Shown in pieces: positions 1 through 12,200 of a stretch of 64,000 bases of DNA. How positions within the stretch are numbered: the first letter of the stretch is position 1; the number at the start of each line of letters is the position of its first letter. Below the pieces are notes generated by a model that was not told the DNA's origin, ran no database searches, and saw nothing but the letters and a program-made list of their open reading frames with translations. The position numbers and the translations under genes are program-made. Source of the DNA: Hirundichthys speculiger (taxonomy: Eukaryota; Chordata; Actinopteri; Beloniformes; Exocoetidae); the NCBI GenBank assembly GCA_018398805.1, contig JAGFBZ010002398.1, positions 372,001 to 436,000 of the forward strand, read 5' to 3'.

Positions 1-189
1 GTGGATGACACATGAGGGTTAGGATTTTATAAGCTTTTCATATGAGGAAAAAAACAAACAAACTTCAACAACAAAAGGTACGTTTCTGTCTTGGTCATAC
101 TCTATTATGCTCTTTGGTTATTACACAAGTAGAGACAGTTTTCAGTTTTCAAATGATCTTTCTAGAAACATGATGACGGTTCCAGTTGA

Positions 190-900
190 TTGCTGGTTCC
201 AGTTCCACTTAGAACCAGCCGGTAAAGAAGAAGTCTACGCCGGTGATCAACAAAGAATGGACACCTAAATCAAATCATCCGTCGCTGTTTGAACGTTCCC
301 CAATGTGCAACGGCAATCACAATGGCATCTTTAAACTAAATTTAAAACCGGTGTTTGCATCGTCAATAACAGACACTGTTGGATGTTTCTGCGTCGCCCG
401 CTCGAGTTCCTGCGGACCACGATGATCAAAAACACCAGTCGGGGAACAGAATTCCTGAATGTTGTTGAAGCACTTCAAAAAGAGACACATGCAGCAGCTG
501 ATTGAGACTGAACATAAAAACAGTGTTTGCGGTGTTATTGATAAGCGTTTCTGGGTGTTTTAGTATCACCTGCTGGCATTTATGGATCCCGCTGAGAAGA
601 GCCGCTATAAATCCTCTTTGTACATCCGCGTTCATGAACGCCAGTCAACATTTGGTGTTTATGAACGTTATCCGCTGCACGACATTAAGCTGCATTCACA
701 GTGGCGTTTTCAACTGAATTTAACGGCAGCGTTTGCATCTTCATTGTTGAAACTATTTTAAACGGTCCAGTTTCACTTGCTGGATTTTATGGATCCCAGT
801 AAAAACAGCAGGTATAAATTCTGTCTTCAGTGTTCACGAATTCCAGACGAGATTCGTCGACACCGGTCGGCATAACAATGAGCGCTCCACAACAGCCTTT
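190..900. repeat. Degenerate tandem array, period about 160-207 bp, four partial copies
   Basis: Four diverged copies start near 257, 422, 582 and 789. Each starts with an ATGGAtcc-like block (clear at 582 and 789) and most carry a later (G)TGTTTGCATC-like block (351, 522, 730). At 582 and 789 the copies stay similar at protein level (MDPAEKSRYK against MDPSKNSRYK). The blocks SLFERSP near 280 and GVYERYPL near 650 also align, both followed by a Leu-Asn-Leu...FASS motif. I do not recognise the family. It may be decayed tandem exons or a satellite that happens to be open. Confidence 0.5.
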
Positions 901-990
901 TATTAATTTAATCAAGACTGAGAATATTAAAACACTGGTTGTGAAGGGAACAGAGAGCTGTGCAAGATGGAGGCATACGAGCAGCATCAC

Positions 991-1068
991 TCTCCAGTAT
1001 CCAGTTATTTATTCTCCAGTATCCAGTTATTTATTCTCCAGTATCCAGTTATTTATTCTCCAGTATCA
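991..1068. repeat. 22-bp minisatellite, about 3.5 copies
   Basis: The unit TCTCCAGTATCCAGTTATTTAT starts at 991, 1013 and 1035, with a partial fourth copy at 1057. Copies are identical, so the duplication is recent. Confidence 0.92.
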
Positions 1069-1714
1069 TATGATAATAAGACGACCTGGGGGACAGATGT
1101 TACAGATGCAGCGGTGATTCGCATCACTCTAAATACACAGTGGAAAAGCATGAGTTCATCCACATGCTGAACACAGTTGACCCCAGGCGTGATTCTGTTT
1201 CTTATTAGGGTTCATCATTTATTTATATGCTTATTTTGAATAAATTTAGTCCTAAAGGAATGTTCGCACTTTATCTGTTAAAGTCTTAAAGTGAAGAATG
1301 CACTTTATTTATTCAACTATCTTAAGTTGTCTATTAACCTTAGTTTTTTTTTTTTTTTTTTTTTTTAACGAGAGAAAGGAATTGTTTAAAATCAAAAGTT
1401 CAGCGTGGTATTAAAAAAAGTCAGGGATTTAATTTTCTGGTCATATTGCCAACCTAATAAAACACTGTGATGTGTGTCTTTTGTGAACCGTGGTTCTCAG
1501 TAAAAAGGAGTATCCCACACTGGAAGAGATGTAATGTTGTAATCTGTGAATATGGAAAAGGAAACCAGTTCTTAAAAGGCTCCAAAGTGGAACCAGCTCT
1601 GAAGCAGCTCTGGCACCAGCAGCAGTTTCAGGTTGGTTGAAAAGGGGTGTATATTATGTTGTTAATAAGCTTCTGTATCGTGAGGAACAAGCTAAAACGT
1701 CTTCCATCAGATAC

Positions 1715-1806
1715 CTGCTCCTCCTGAAGATCTCTCTGTTCAGTTCATCTGACAGTCTCTGCTGGTCACAGTGCAAATCCCGCAGGGACTGGTGCAACAC
1801 GTGAAT
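1715..1806 (-). CDS. cep128: cep128 coding exon 5
   Basis: 92 nt, acceptor CCTAG|ATT and donor AGCAG|GTATCT, phase 0 in and phase 2 out. It encodes IHVLHQSLRDLHCDQQRL and then SDELNREIFRRS, the start of the CEP128 coiled-coil region. The next exon is outside the window. Confidence 0.88.
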
Positions 1807-3454
1807 CTAGGTGAGACAGACGCAAACCAGGAATTAATGAAAGCAAAACATTTGGACATCAGAAAAGTAGAGCAGAGATTTTCTTAATCTAAATTCATTG
1901 CAACCATCACTGAAATAATTCAAAAGAAATAATAATAATAATAATAATAATAAAAAAGAATTTAATTAAATCAATTTTAGGTCATCAACTGCAGCATAAA
2001 GCTCCTATTTATCTGAGTCAGTGTGCCCTCTTGTGGCCACTTTCTAAAACTACAAGATGTAACAAGTGGTGCTGATGGGCGGTGACTTACATCCTCTCCT
2101 GCCAGGCTGGCATCTTTGAAGCGAACACTGGCAGACTGAGACCTCCTCCTCCTTCCTGGACGGCTCGTGTTGTTCTTTAGTGGAGAGGTAGGATAGAAGC
2201 GCTGCGCCTCTTGAAATTACAAATGTGTAGTGGGTGTTTTTTAGAAAATATGGAAGGGCTTGAAAATCTACCAAACAAAAACTATAAAAATTCACTCAAC
2301 CAAAACATCTTTTTTTGTCACAAATAAATCCAAAAGACAACTGAGAGATGAATCCTCTCTATTGTTTCCTGTACCTGACTCAGAGAACGCTTCCAGGTCG
2401 CTGGTATTCAGGGTCGACGCAGAAGAACTGCGAACTCCATTCAGGTTCTACTCAGCCTCTTCGTCTGCAGCTGACTGATAGACTGCCTCTAAGTTCTCCC
2501 TAAGCTTCAGGGAAAAGAGAAAAAAAAAGTATGCATGATTTATGAAGTACTCGTGACATTGAAAGCAAAACAGAAACAGTTTAAAACAGAAAAACTGAAA
2601 CTTAAATCATGTGAATGGGAGGTGAAAATGAATGAAATAAAGCTTCAAAATTTACCACTGAAACAATTAACACAGTTTAACCACTCAAACACATCAGTTT
2701 GAAGTACGTCTTCCATCAAAATGAAAGTAAAATAAACTGCACATGTGCTGTAAAAATTGAATAACTAAATGACAATCAGTTACAACAGCAGTCTTACCAG
2801 AGCCATGGCTTCAGCCTGGTCGCTTGAATGGTCCCTGTAGTGACCCAGCATTCTGTCTACTCTGGTCAGGTTCCGACTGGTGTCCTGCCAGAGACATTTA
2901 GTTAACATATGGTGGAATCTGTAATGTATTTTTTATTTTTTTTTTACTTCAATTAAAACTACAGCGCACTGTGAAAACAGTGAAGCATGGTAGGGCACGC
3001 ATCATGATATGGGGATGTTTCTCATACTACGGTGTCACATATTCAGGTATCATTAGTTTGAATACATCAAAAACACTTGAAGAAGTCTTGTTACCTTTGC
3101 TAAAGAGGAAATACCCTGGAAATGGGTGTTTCAACAAGACAATAACCCCAAACACACCAGTAAGACAGCAGCATCTTTGTTCCAGTGATTCACAGGAAAA
3201 CTAAATCTTCTAGCATTTTTCAGTTTTCACAGTTTCAAAAATTAGGTGTATTAAATAAAAGTCAGGGATTTCATATTCTGATGTGCACGGTAGGGTACCT
3301 GCAAAGTGTCAGCGAGTGTGCTGATCTTCTCGGAGATTTCCGCCGCACATCCATCTCCTCCAGCGGGTCTGGTCCTGTCCCGTCCGGGTCTGCGCCCCCG
3401 GGGCCTCTGCCCCCGCATCAAGTCGTACGAATCCGACTCGCTGGATGTTTCCAT
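1715..3454 (-). CDS. cep128: CEP128 (centrosomal protein 128), 5' coding part, partial gene
   Basis: Centrosomal coiled-coil protein of the mother-centriole subdistal appendage and ciliary base. Five coding exons are visible on the minus strand: 3299-3454, 2798-2884, 2375-2504, 2091-2209 and 1715-1806, all with GT/AG borders and compatible phases. Their translation follows vertebrate CEP128 in order: an N-terminal SSESD box, SEKISTLADTLQ, DTSRNLTRVDRMLGHYRD, a TSPLK...RSQSASVRF segment, then HQSLRDL and the DELNREIFRRSR segment. The start is placed at the ATG giving METSSESD because the family begins with an SSESD motif; an in-frame ATG six codons upstream is possible. The remaining exons, including most of the coiled coil, lie beyond base 1; I saw no further exon in 1-1714. 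Coding exon 3 is damaged: read straight through, translation stops after about 99 residues. Head-to-head arrangement with tshr is the conserved vertebrate order. Confidence 0.88.
2091..2209 (-). CDS. cep128: cep128 coding exon 4
   Basis: 119 nt, entering in phase 1 and ending in phase 0 at GAT|GTAAGT. It encodes EAQRFYPTSPLKNNTSR, then an Arg run, then RSQSASVRFKDASLAGED. TSPLK and the RSxSxSVRF motif match CEP128. Confidence 0.87.
2375..2504 (-). CDS. cep128: cep128 coding exon 3, with paired frameshifts and an in-frame TAG
   Basis: 130 nt, phase 0 in and phase 1 out, as needed by its neighbours. The first six codons read LRENLE in the expected frame. The next conserved stretch, SISQLQTKRLSR, reads only in the +1 frame. 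After it, NLNGVRSSSASTLNTSDLE is again in the original frame. Read straight through, the exon has a TAG at 2448-2450. Family alignment implies one extra base near 2485-2488 and one missing base near 2447-2451. Acceptor is CTGAAG|CTT, donor is TCAG|GTACAG. Confidence 0.8.
2798..2884 (-). CDS. cep128: cep128 coding exon 2
   Basis: 87 nt, 29 codons, phase 0 to 0, acceptor GGCAG|GAC and donor CTG|GTAAGA. It encodes DTSRNLTRVDRMLGHYRD followed by HSSDQAEAMAL, closely matching the CEP128 segment that follows STLQ. Confidence 0.9.
2955..3250 (+). mobile_element. Tc1-like transposase fragment in a cep128 intron
   Basis: The plus strand encodes KTVKHGRARIMIWGCFSYYG near 2971-3030. Frame-shifted further on it encodes WVFQQDNNPKHTSK near 3122-3164, the diagnostic Tc1 transposase core around the second catalytic Asp. 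The rest is missing or scrambled, so the copy is dead. It lies between cep128 coding exons 1 and 2, antisense to the gene. Confidence 0.75.
3299..3454 (-). CDS. cep128: cep128 coding exon 1
   Basis: 156 nt, 52 codons, ending in phase 0 at CAG|GTACCC. It encodes METSSESDSYDLMRG, an Arg/Pro/Gly-rich stretch, then SEKISTLADTLQ, which matches the conserved CEP128 N-terminal motif. The Arg/Gly-rich middle is poorly conserved. Confidence 0.88.
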
Positions 3455-4000
3455 TGTTTGAGGCAAACCCAAGGGGCAGGGCGGACGAATCCAGCTGACC
3501 GAGCAAATATGACGATTAATGTCCAGCAGCAGCTCGTAAAACGCTACTGTTGACAGTAACGTTAATGAGATTAGCGAGCAACATGGGCTGGTTGTTCACT
3601 TTTTCTGCAAAGAAAATTTTAGCTTAATCGAAATACATACGGGCTTTGTCATTGTCATTTTTTTAGAACTATCTGAGAAGCAAAACATAACAATACTAAC
3701 TGTCCCGTCCTCAGATCATGACTGTCAGTGATGCTCCTCCTGGTTAGCAACAAGTGGTAACTGTGCCTTAGCCAGCAAGCTAACTAAACGTTAGTCCAAT
3801 AATACCACCGCGAAACATTAACTTAACAACAACGAATTGTAAACAAATCGAAGTAAACGACAGCGTTGGGAATCCCTTAGACGCGAGACGCCGCTATTTC
3901 GTCTGAGAGCGTATATGGGAAGAACAATCCCGTGCATCTCTATGCTATGGCAACTTGAACTAGCCGCGTCTAAAGCAGGGATACAAGGACGGCAACAAAT
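3455..4000 (-). promoter_or_regulatory. Probable cep128 5' UTR and promoter region
   Basis: Locally richer in CpG than its surroundings (3340-3560 and about 3870-3970). It lies just upstream of the cep128 start on the minus strand. No clear TATA box. The transcription start cannot be fixed from sequence. Confidence 0.35.
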
Positions 4001-5180
4001 CAGAGGGATGCTGGGAAGTGTAGGCTGATCGTCGCATGGAACAGTATGGGAATTTATCTTTCATGAACTACATTGTCCAAAAAAGATGCTTTAGCGCCAG
4101 CACTGCCGCTGTTCGAAAAAGAAAAGAAAAAAAATTTGAAACTGAAAACCTTCTTTAATATTAATAATAATAATATTTTAGTAACTTAATGGTATTAGTG
4201 ATTTAATGCTTTGGATTATAAGAAAATTATACCAAATACTTTTGAATTGCTACAAAATCAAACCCTGAAACTCTTGCGCATTATATCATCAGCATTACAA
4301 AAACACAGATTCATAAATAGTCATTTGAAGGTGAATGAAATTGAAACATACACCTGATAGCTCCTGAATCAGTCATACACACTCATATACTACTGTACCA
4401 CTACCAGACTGGACTGAGGAAGGGGCAGTTGAATTAAATTCAATTTTAACTCAACAACTAGTAAAGTCAAGTCAAGGCCAACCTAATAAAACATTGGGCT
4501 ACTGGCAGTAATCCACTGTAATCAGAAAGAAATAAACCATTACATCCTGGCATAATGTCAGTGGGCAGTTTAGAAAATCTCTCTTTTATGTGTTTTTCTT
4601 TTTTTTTATGGATTTAAGCAAGCCAAGGTAACTTTAATAATACAGTACATTTCAAACACTGAGGCAAATAGGGGTATTTTTTAAATCACTTTATTTAGTG
4701 TTGAGGGACAGTGTATATTAATAAACATTTAAAATGTGAATACAGCAAGTTACTGTAAATAAAGGCACTTTACCCGTAATACTATGCAAATTACAGTAAC
4801 ATGTTGTAAATATATTTTGTGGTATGTTTACTGGGCATTTTGTGGTATTTTACTGTAAAAATTACAAAGGCGAACAGTGTACCCAAATATAGCCAGAAGG
4901 GTAATTTGCATTGGCAGTCCCCCTGGAAGACTCAATAAAAAGCTATGTGCAACATTACGCGACACATAGTATCAATGGTATCAACATTAGCAAAGGAAAG
5001 CATCAGAACATTAAAAACAATAAATAATAAAAGCAAGAATACATTTCATTAAGTCAAGAAAAATTAGATTAAAAAAAAAACAAGGAAAAGTCAAATGAAA
5101 ATAGGATGAAGATGAATAAAGAATATAGTAGATAAGGGACAACACAGTTCTAGTTATTTCTTATTTGGAAATTTTGAATG
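4000..5180. other. AT-rich intergenic sequence
   Basis: No gene seen. 4740-4870 repeats the phrase TTACTGTAAA / TTACAGTAA in both orientations, as fish MITE ends often do, but I could not fix element ends. Confidence 0.4.
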
Positions 5181-5184
5181 ACTG

Positions 5185-5490
5185 TAAATCTACAGCTGAA
5201 ACCAAAAGTTTGTATTTCTATTTTATTCATTATTTATTTTATTCAGTGTATAAAAAGATATAACCTTTTTTTCCCTCTTTTCACTGTCTGACATTAAATC
5301 AGACTAAACCTTTGCAGTTTTAGGCCAAATTAGGATTACCAAAATTATCATGAGAGAAATAATTCAGAGGGTCATGGCTTTGGAAGCTTCCGGACTAACT
5401 GACAACATCTGAGTTCATTAGAGGCTCACCTGTGGATGTATTTTAAGGCACACCTCAGGTGTTTTAAGGCACACCTGGTGTAACATCATG
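5185..5490 (+). mobile_element. Probable 5' remnant of a Tc1-like transposon
   Basis: The phrase CTACAGCTGAAACCAAAAGTTT, then GGAAGCTTCC, the ACTGACAACATCTGAGTTCATT block and a doubled AAGGCACACCT, resembles the 5' untranslated part of fish Tc1 elements. No transposase remains. Confidence 0.45.
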
Positions 5491-5943
5491 AGAAAATCAA
5501 TAATGATAATAATAATTGTTTTTTTTATACAACAATAAATATAATAGGTCATAAGTTATGACTATATGTGCAATAAAGGAAGAAAAAAAATCAGTGTCCA
5601 TATCTATTCTTTGGGCTTCAGTGTCTGTTTAGGGTCTCTGGTTGGGGGGAGTTTTCCCAGGGGGGCACATGCAAGGGACCCCCACTGATAACAGCAGACT
5701 ATTACGGAAAAGTGGCCTATTTTATACCGAAATGAACAAAAGGCAACAAACTCAGCCCAAGAAGGAGGAGGGGATGGAGGGCTTTCACTTTTCCACCCTC
5801 CCCTCAAGTTGGAGACCACCTCCAACCCACCGCAGAGCCGCTGCTGGCCGCATCCTCACCTCCGCAGCCTCTCACAGAAAAACTCTTTGGCCCCTGAAAA
5901 GCACACTGAGGATCACACACATGCGGCTCAAACACCAGAGGCC

Positions 5944-5950
5944 ATAAAAG
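5944..5950 (+). promoter_or_regulatory. Possible TATA-like element upstream of tshr
   Basis: ATAAAAG about 90 bp before the tshr ATG. The position would suit a short 5' UTR. Mammalian TSHR promoters lack a canonical TATA box, so this may be chance. Confidence 0.25.
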
Positions 5951-6040
5951 ATCAACTCAATTCAGAACTGCACCATCCGCTGTCACGGACGCGACCGCGA
6001 GCGGAACCTGCGCCTCCGAGCAGCGGCGCGGCGCCGCAGC

Positions 6041-6234
6041 ATGCAGGTGATAACGCGCGCCCTGTTTGCGCTCGCCGCTCTGCGCATCAGCAGCGGCAGC
6101 GGCAGCGGCAGCGGCAGCGCACCGGAGACCGACTCCTGCCCCGCCGTCTGCGAGTGCTCCGAGTGGAAGACGCACACCATCTCCTGCTTTGACATCGATA
6201 TTCTCCCGAGGTTTCCAGCCAGCACGGAGACGCT
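6041..6234 (+). CDS. tshr: tshr exon 1: signal peptide and cysteine cap
   Basis: 194 nt, donor CT|GTAAGT, phase 2. [15 protein letters not shown] is a plausible signal sequence. A GGCAGC hexanucleotide run (about 6090-6119) codes an SGSGSGSGS stretch at the likely cleavage site. C-P-A-V-C-E-C and ISC give the four cap cysteines. Chosen start: the only ATG before the signal-like stretch. Confidence 0.88.
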
Positions 6235-9200
6235 GTAAGTAGGCGTACGAAACGTATCTGTGAAAGAAATTTCCCTTTTTTTCTTCTCTCCTGTGCATTT
6301 TAAAGTAAAAAAGAAGAAGTGCTCTTAACTCCTAGGAAAAATCATTATACTGTAATAACATGAATGTTATTTCAAAGTGTACCCTGGGGGGAGTTTTAAG
6401 CACTCTGTTGCTTAGGGACTGTTCCATTTTCTGGTGTCATTATGGTGTCATTATTGCTGTTATAAGGCATATTCTGCAGTTAAAGTAGCACTTGTTGTTT
6501 TCTTGATTGATTTGGTGTAAAATGAAGTCTGTCCTAAGATGCCTCATAAGAACATCAGGCTACGAGTTAGTATTTTTCATGGAGATTAACATAAAAATTC
6601 CAGGAGTTATAAGACTGCAATCACGGAAGCATGTTTTACTGCACCAATACCTTCATTTTCCTAAAATCATGTACTGCAAAGGTAACAGCTGAAAATGTGA
6701 TACGGCATTACATAAAATCCCATCTTGTTGGACTAACAGACAATTTTCTGTTCAATATTTGAAATTTGAAAACAGTAACAGCTGTTACCAACTGATTGTG
6801 AAAGCCTCAATATTGTGTAAACTCTTTGATTAAGTTATAGCATCCAAGAAAAGCAAAGCTCTCTCAGTCCCACTGGGAAGGAGAAAGCCAGTCGTGTCCT
6901 GACTGTGACACATGGATTTGACAACGAAAAAAAACAAAAGAATGACTTGAACACTCTTTTTCTAACAACCCTTGGAAGCAAACAAGATGTCATCTGCTGA
7001 AGACTCACCGTGATCTGTCACCTTTTAATAACAGCTTTTATTGGGCTTGTTTACCTGTGCATTGGTGTGATACAAATAAACTGAACTGAACTGAAATGAG
7101 TCGCCTCTGAGAAAAAAGTTGCAGCGCTTTTAAAGTTCAGAGTGATGAAACTGAGAGCTCGCAGTGCGCCGCCGTCCTGATGGAAGCCCATGCTCTTCAG
7201 ATTGACTCCATGGTATGAAAACACAGACCTTGGAAGCGTTAAAACTAGGAATGTAGTGATACACTAATCTCACGATACGATACACGATACTCGGCTCACA
7301 ATACGATATAAATAGATATTCATCTTACAATACATTTACATCATTTTCCAAAAGATTTTAAAGGGACAAAGTGATTTTGGTGACATCTTGTGAGTGTTCC
7401 AATGACTTTCTTTGAATTAATTGAGCTGAAAGCATCAATTACACATTATATGGCTGCAAATGCTGGACAAAATGAATAAAAAATTTGTTGAGAAAAATAG
7501 TTTCATTTATTTAAACTGTGCAAATTGTTGCTTGCAAGCTTTTAAAGGTGGGACACGGGGGTTTTGGAAGAGGCTTAGAATATCGATACCCACGGCTGAA
7601 AAATCGATACTCGATAAAATATCGATATATATCGCAGAATTGATAAAATTGCTTAGCTCTTATTAAAACGCATGTTTCCATGTGAATCAGCACTACAAAC
7701 AATTAACCACACTCTAATGTGTGAACATATAACTGAATATTATGGTAATGTGATGGGAATGAGTAAGTAATCTTTTTTAATACTGCAACTGTGATGTTTT
7801 ATACATTTAATTATGTGTGCCACTTCTCATTATTGTATTACACATTCAGTGGGGGGGGGGGGGTTTGCCCACATGAGCTCCATTATGTGGTTGACCTAAG
7901 TGGGACCCAAATAAGACAAGCATCACCCAATTCACAAGCAATTCACACGGAGCCAAGATGAAAAGGGGTGTGAAAAAAAATCGATTTGGCTAATATATCG
8001 CGATTTTCAGCCGCCCAATATAATATCGATTTTTCAGCTCCTAATAAAGATTTTTTTTTAGGAAATGTATGTATGTTGGAATGGTAACTTAAATGTGCAA
8101 AAACACTAATAATAAACAATAAATAGGTTGTTTTGAAGCAAATAGTTTTGACTCAATTTGTCATATCATCTGAACATATACAGCAACTTGATTTTTCATC
8201 TCTACTTTTAATTTTGATATTAACTGGGTAGAATATCGCAATATATCGCGATATTGCGATAATATCGTATCGTGACCCACGTATCATGATACATATCGTA
8301 TTGTGAGATCCTTGCCAATACTTACCCCTATATGGGACCCCGTTTTTCAGCCCATCTATTTCTCAGATGGACCCCCCCCCCCCCCCCCCCCACCCCCCAC
8401 CACCACCACATACAAGTGTTGTCTTGGTAAAGGGTTAAAAAGTGCGGGCTCATATCTCAGATTGCTACAGAGATGCAGCATATGTCCCACTAAGTGATGA
8501 CACTTGATGTCTCATTAGGTCCATCATCACAACTACACTTGACATCTAACTGCATGGCGTGCCAAATACACACAGTTGGCACCGCTGATTTGGCCACAAA
8601 CGCTTATTAGAGAGGAAGGAAGGAATGGTCGGAGTTGCCAGATTGCAGATTTACACACAACAGACCATGAGTTCAATACCCAAGGCCCTTCACTTGTCTG
8701 TTTCCCTCTCACTCAAGATCCCTCGCATCTACACTTTGCTCGGACTCACAGATGGTTAGAGGTTGAGCTAATGTACATGGATACGTTTGGATGCTACAGA
8801 ATACATGCTTATGACTCTAAAAACACATTTTCTTCTGATGAGATACACTATAGTGGAATCATAAAGACGTCGCTGTTCTATAAGAAAAAGGTGACAGGAT
8901 CATCCCGCTATCATCATGTTCGATGTGGCATAAGGGTGATAACCTAACGAGAAGGTTCTGTTGTGATAACCCTGATTCCTGCCTTTGCAGTTTATTGGAA
9001 CATTCCTCCATCGTCGAATTCCAAATAACACTTTGCATCGCCTCCAACAAGCCCCCCATCACAAAAAATTATCTCCTGATCACTGCCTCAATTCACGTGT
9101 CCACATGCCTGGAGTGTCCCCTACGATTTCCTCACATTCCTGTCCAAAGTTTACCCAGCAGCCTTCAGGAGGATAAAAGACATGAAAGCATACCATCTGG

Positions 9201-12200
9201 CGCTGTCGATCCTTCTGTTAAAAATATCTGCCGAATAAACCCAAAATAGACCACTGTTTGAGCAGGACGTTTCAGCAGATGAGGCGTGATTAAATTTGAT
9301 TTTATTATATTCATGCTGAGGTATGAATGACCCGACTGGCCTGATGGGGCCGGTCGCGTAGCAACTCCTGCTAAGTCTAGCTGAAAGTTAATTTATCCTG
9401 CTGGCCTTTTATCTTGTGGCTTGTTTCTGATGAAAAAAATGTTTGTGTTCTTTTCTCAGTCCCTTCTTTTATAACCCTTATCGCAAATTGGACTAATGCA
9501 ATTTGGTTAAAAAAAAAAAAGAAGGGGGTTTTGAGTTCCAAGTACTTGATTTTAACAGGACCAAAAGTTAATTTCACAGCTTTTAAGATTGGAACTTTAA
9601 GGTGGGTTTGAATCAAATGGTGCAGGTTTAATAATTTCTACAATTGGAGGTACACCAGCGATGATGGCGCGTTACATTTACCTCCAGAGTTGGAGGCTAG
9701 AACGTTTCCAAATATCCAAAGTAGCTGTTCTCGCGCTCGCCGTCGTTAGAAATGCTAATTTGACACAAATTAGCTTTCAGCAGATGCAAACAATGCAGCA
9801 ACGCATCCACTGATGTATAAAAATTAAAAAAATGAACAAATAAGATGTTGAAACTGAGACATTTTACCATTTCATGAAAAACATTTGCTCATTTTGACTT
9901 CTAAAGGCAGCAACGCATCTCAAAAAGGCTAGGAAAAATAATTGATTAATTATAATTGATTGAATTATTTATTAGATTAATTGGCAGCAGGTCAATAACA
10001 TGACTGAGTATAAAAGGAGGAAGTAAAGAGGAGGCAGACGTTTGCCAATCTGCAACAAACTGTGTCAATAGAATCAGAAGGAGTGTCTGTAGGCCGAAGG
10101 TCAAAATTGGATCTACTGAATATTGCTGCAAGGGCTCAGGAACACTTCCAGAAAGTTTTATACAACATCCAAACTTTTTTTGGAACTGGGGTTTTACAAT
10201 ATTATGTTCTAATTCAGGGGTGTCTGACTCATTTTCACTGAGGGCCACATCAGCATCATGGTTGCCGTCGAAGGGCCAGATTGACAGCATGCCAAAATGC
10301 AATGTAAATCAAAATAAATTAAACTACGCCTTCTTATAATGTTAAATAACAGCTTCTGTATTTATTATGTATTCACGTTTAAAATATTTAACTTATTATT
10401 ATATTAAACTCAGAGTTTGTGGTTGTAAGAAGATCCATTACCTTGGGTTCAGAAGCGGACGCGGTTCTTTGTTTTTCTTGCAGGCTAAATTTAGCATACT
10501 TAGCTTCTTGTTTGCTGTCAAAATGCCGACGTAGATTCCTTGTGCCTCAGTTTTTCTTTTCTTGGACATGTATCAAAGGTTTTTCTTAAGTCCATCAGTT
10601 CTAAAAAAATCGTCTTGCTCATAGCTACCGTTATCGTTGTGGGTAACGACAAAATGCATGATGGGAGATGTAGTTCATTGTCAATATGCGCTTTAAAGCG
10701 GCATAAGCTTATTTTAAGTCCTAAAATATTGGTTTAAAATTTAAGCCAATAATGCCCAAGCTCTTGAGGGCCACATAAAATGACGTGACGGGCCACATTT
10801 GGCCCGCGGGCCTTGTGTTTGGCACATGTGTTCTAATTACTAAGTTTTAGAAGTGCTGGATGAAAAAGTAATCTCTGCCTTTGGACTGAACATTGCTTTC
10901 TGTGTTTGCAGACACTTTATACTAAGTACTTCTACGTATGTACTGATGCCGAATTATGATAACTGTCGTCAAATGTCTTTTTTAATCATTACCATGAAAA
11001 TGCTCCAGAACTGCTGAAATCCTGCTGTGCGTAAGAGACTTCAGTCTGTGTTTCTCTGCGTGAGACTGCACATGCGGGCAGTTTGGAGCGTTTCGAATGC
11101 GTGCGCTCGTCGGTGTTTGCATCAGTTGATGTAACTCGGCGTGTCACGGGGAGGCAGAAGGTGGGGAGGGAAAAGCACAGACGCTCGGAACAGCCGGCGT
11201 AGCGTGACACCCACATGCGCCTGGACGATGCATTCAAATACAATATTTACCTTTCACGCCACATTTCTCAAACACCCGGAGAGTCACATTTGTGAGTAAT
11301 TAAGACATAAAAAGACTGAGTGGGAGGCTTGTGGGGGTGCGTGCCCGTTCCAGTCCTTCAGAGACCTCACAATCCTCCAACTGGATTTTAAACATGTGAC
11401 AACTAATGACATTCACCGTCCCTTGACCGCTTTTAAAGTGCACTCAAATATGCTTTATATTTAATCTGCTAGTGTTGTTTCCTGAATGGTAACAGTTAAG
11501 CAATGGAATTAATGTTCAAAAGTGGGAGGATTAATTTTAGTTTAGATTGTTGGAAATGCTGATTTCCTCCTCGTTTTGTACCAAAGCATCATGGGATGGA
11601 ATCATTGCTGTTAAATTCTGCCTTAATATGTGTTTTAAAAAAAGATTGAACACACATATTTTTAGGAATAAGATTTTTGATTCCACGTCTCTCCTCGTCA
11701 GTTATGGTACCAGATACAAATGAACAGGTGAATGAAGTTCAAGAAATACTGGAGAAAGTGCGGCTTGAAATCTGTAGCAGGATTTCATTATCAGTCGTCA
11801 CAGACGGTAACGTGTGAAAATGATACGGGGCTCAAAGAAAGCCTGGTCGTGTTTTCAGTCCTGCACTGACAGAGCTGTGAATCATACGGTCACTCTCCAC
11901 TTCAAACTCTGTAACCTGCCCATTTGTTTTCTGCGATTTCGATCCAAAATGACAAATTTGAGGGAGCAATTTTCTCCTGAAGTCTACTAGATAGGTTCAT
12001 CGGTCTTTTCCCGCTGTTATGCGGGGGGGAAATGCATGCTGGGTATTTGGGTCTAACTGGGGTGTGTGGTATCAGGATCTGCTCTGTGTCCCTCTGTTTG
12101 TTTGAGTTTGTCAAAGCGTGTCCAGAGCGCCGTGCTCCCGTCTCTACTGGCTGCCAAACCGCCCATGTGAGTCTGGACTTATACACCAGATCTCAGTTTC

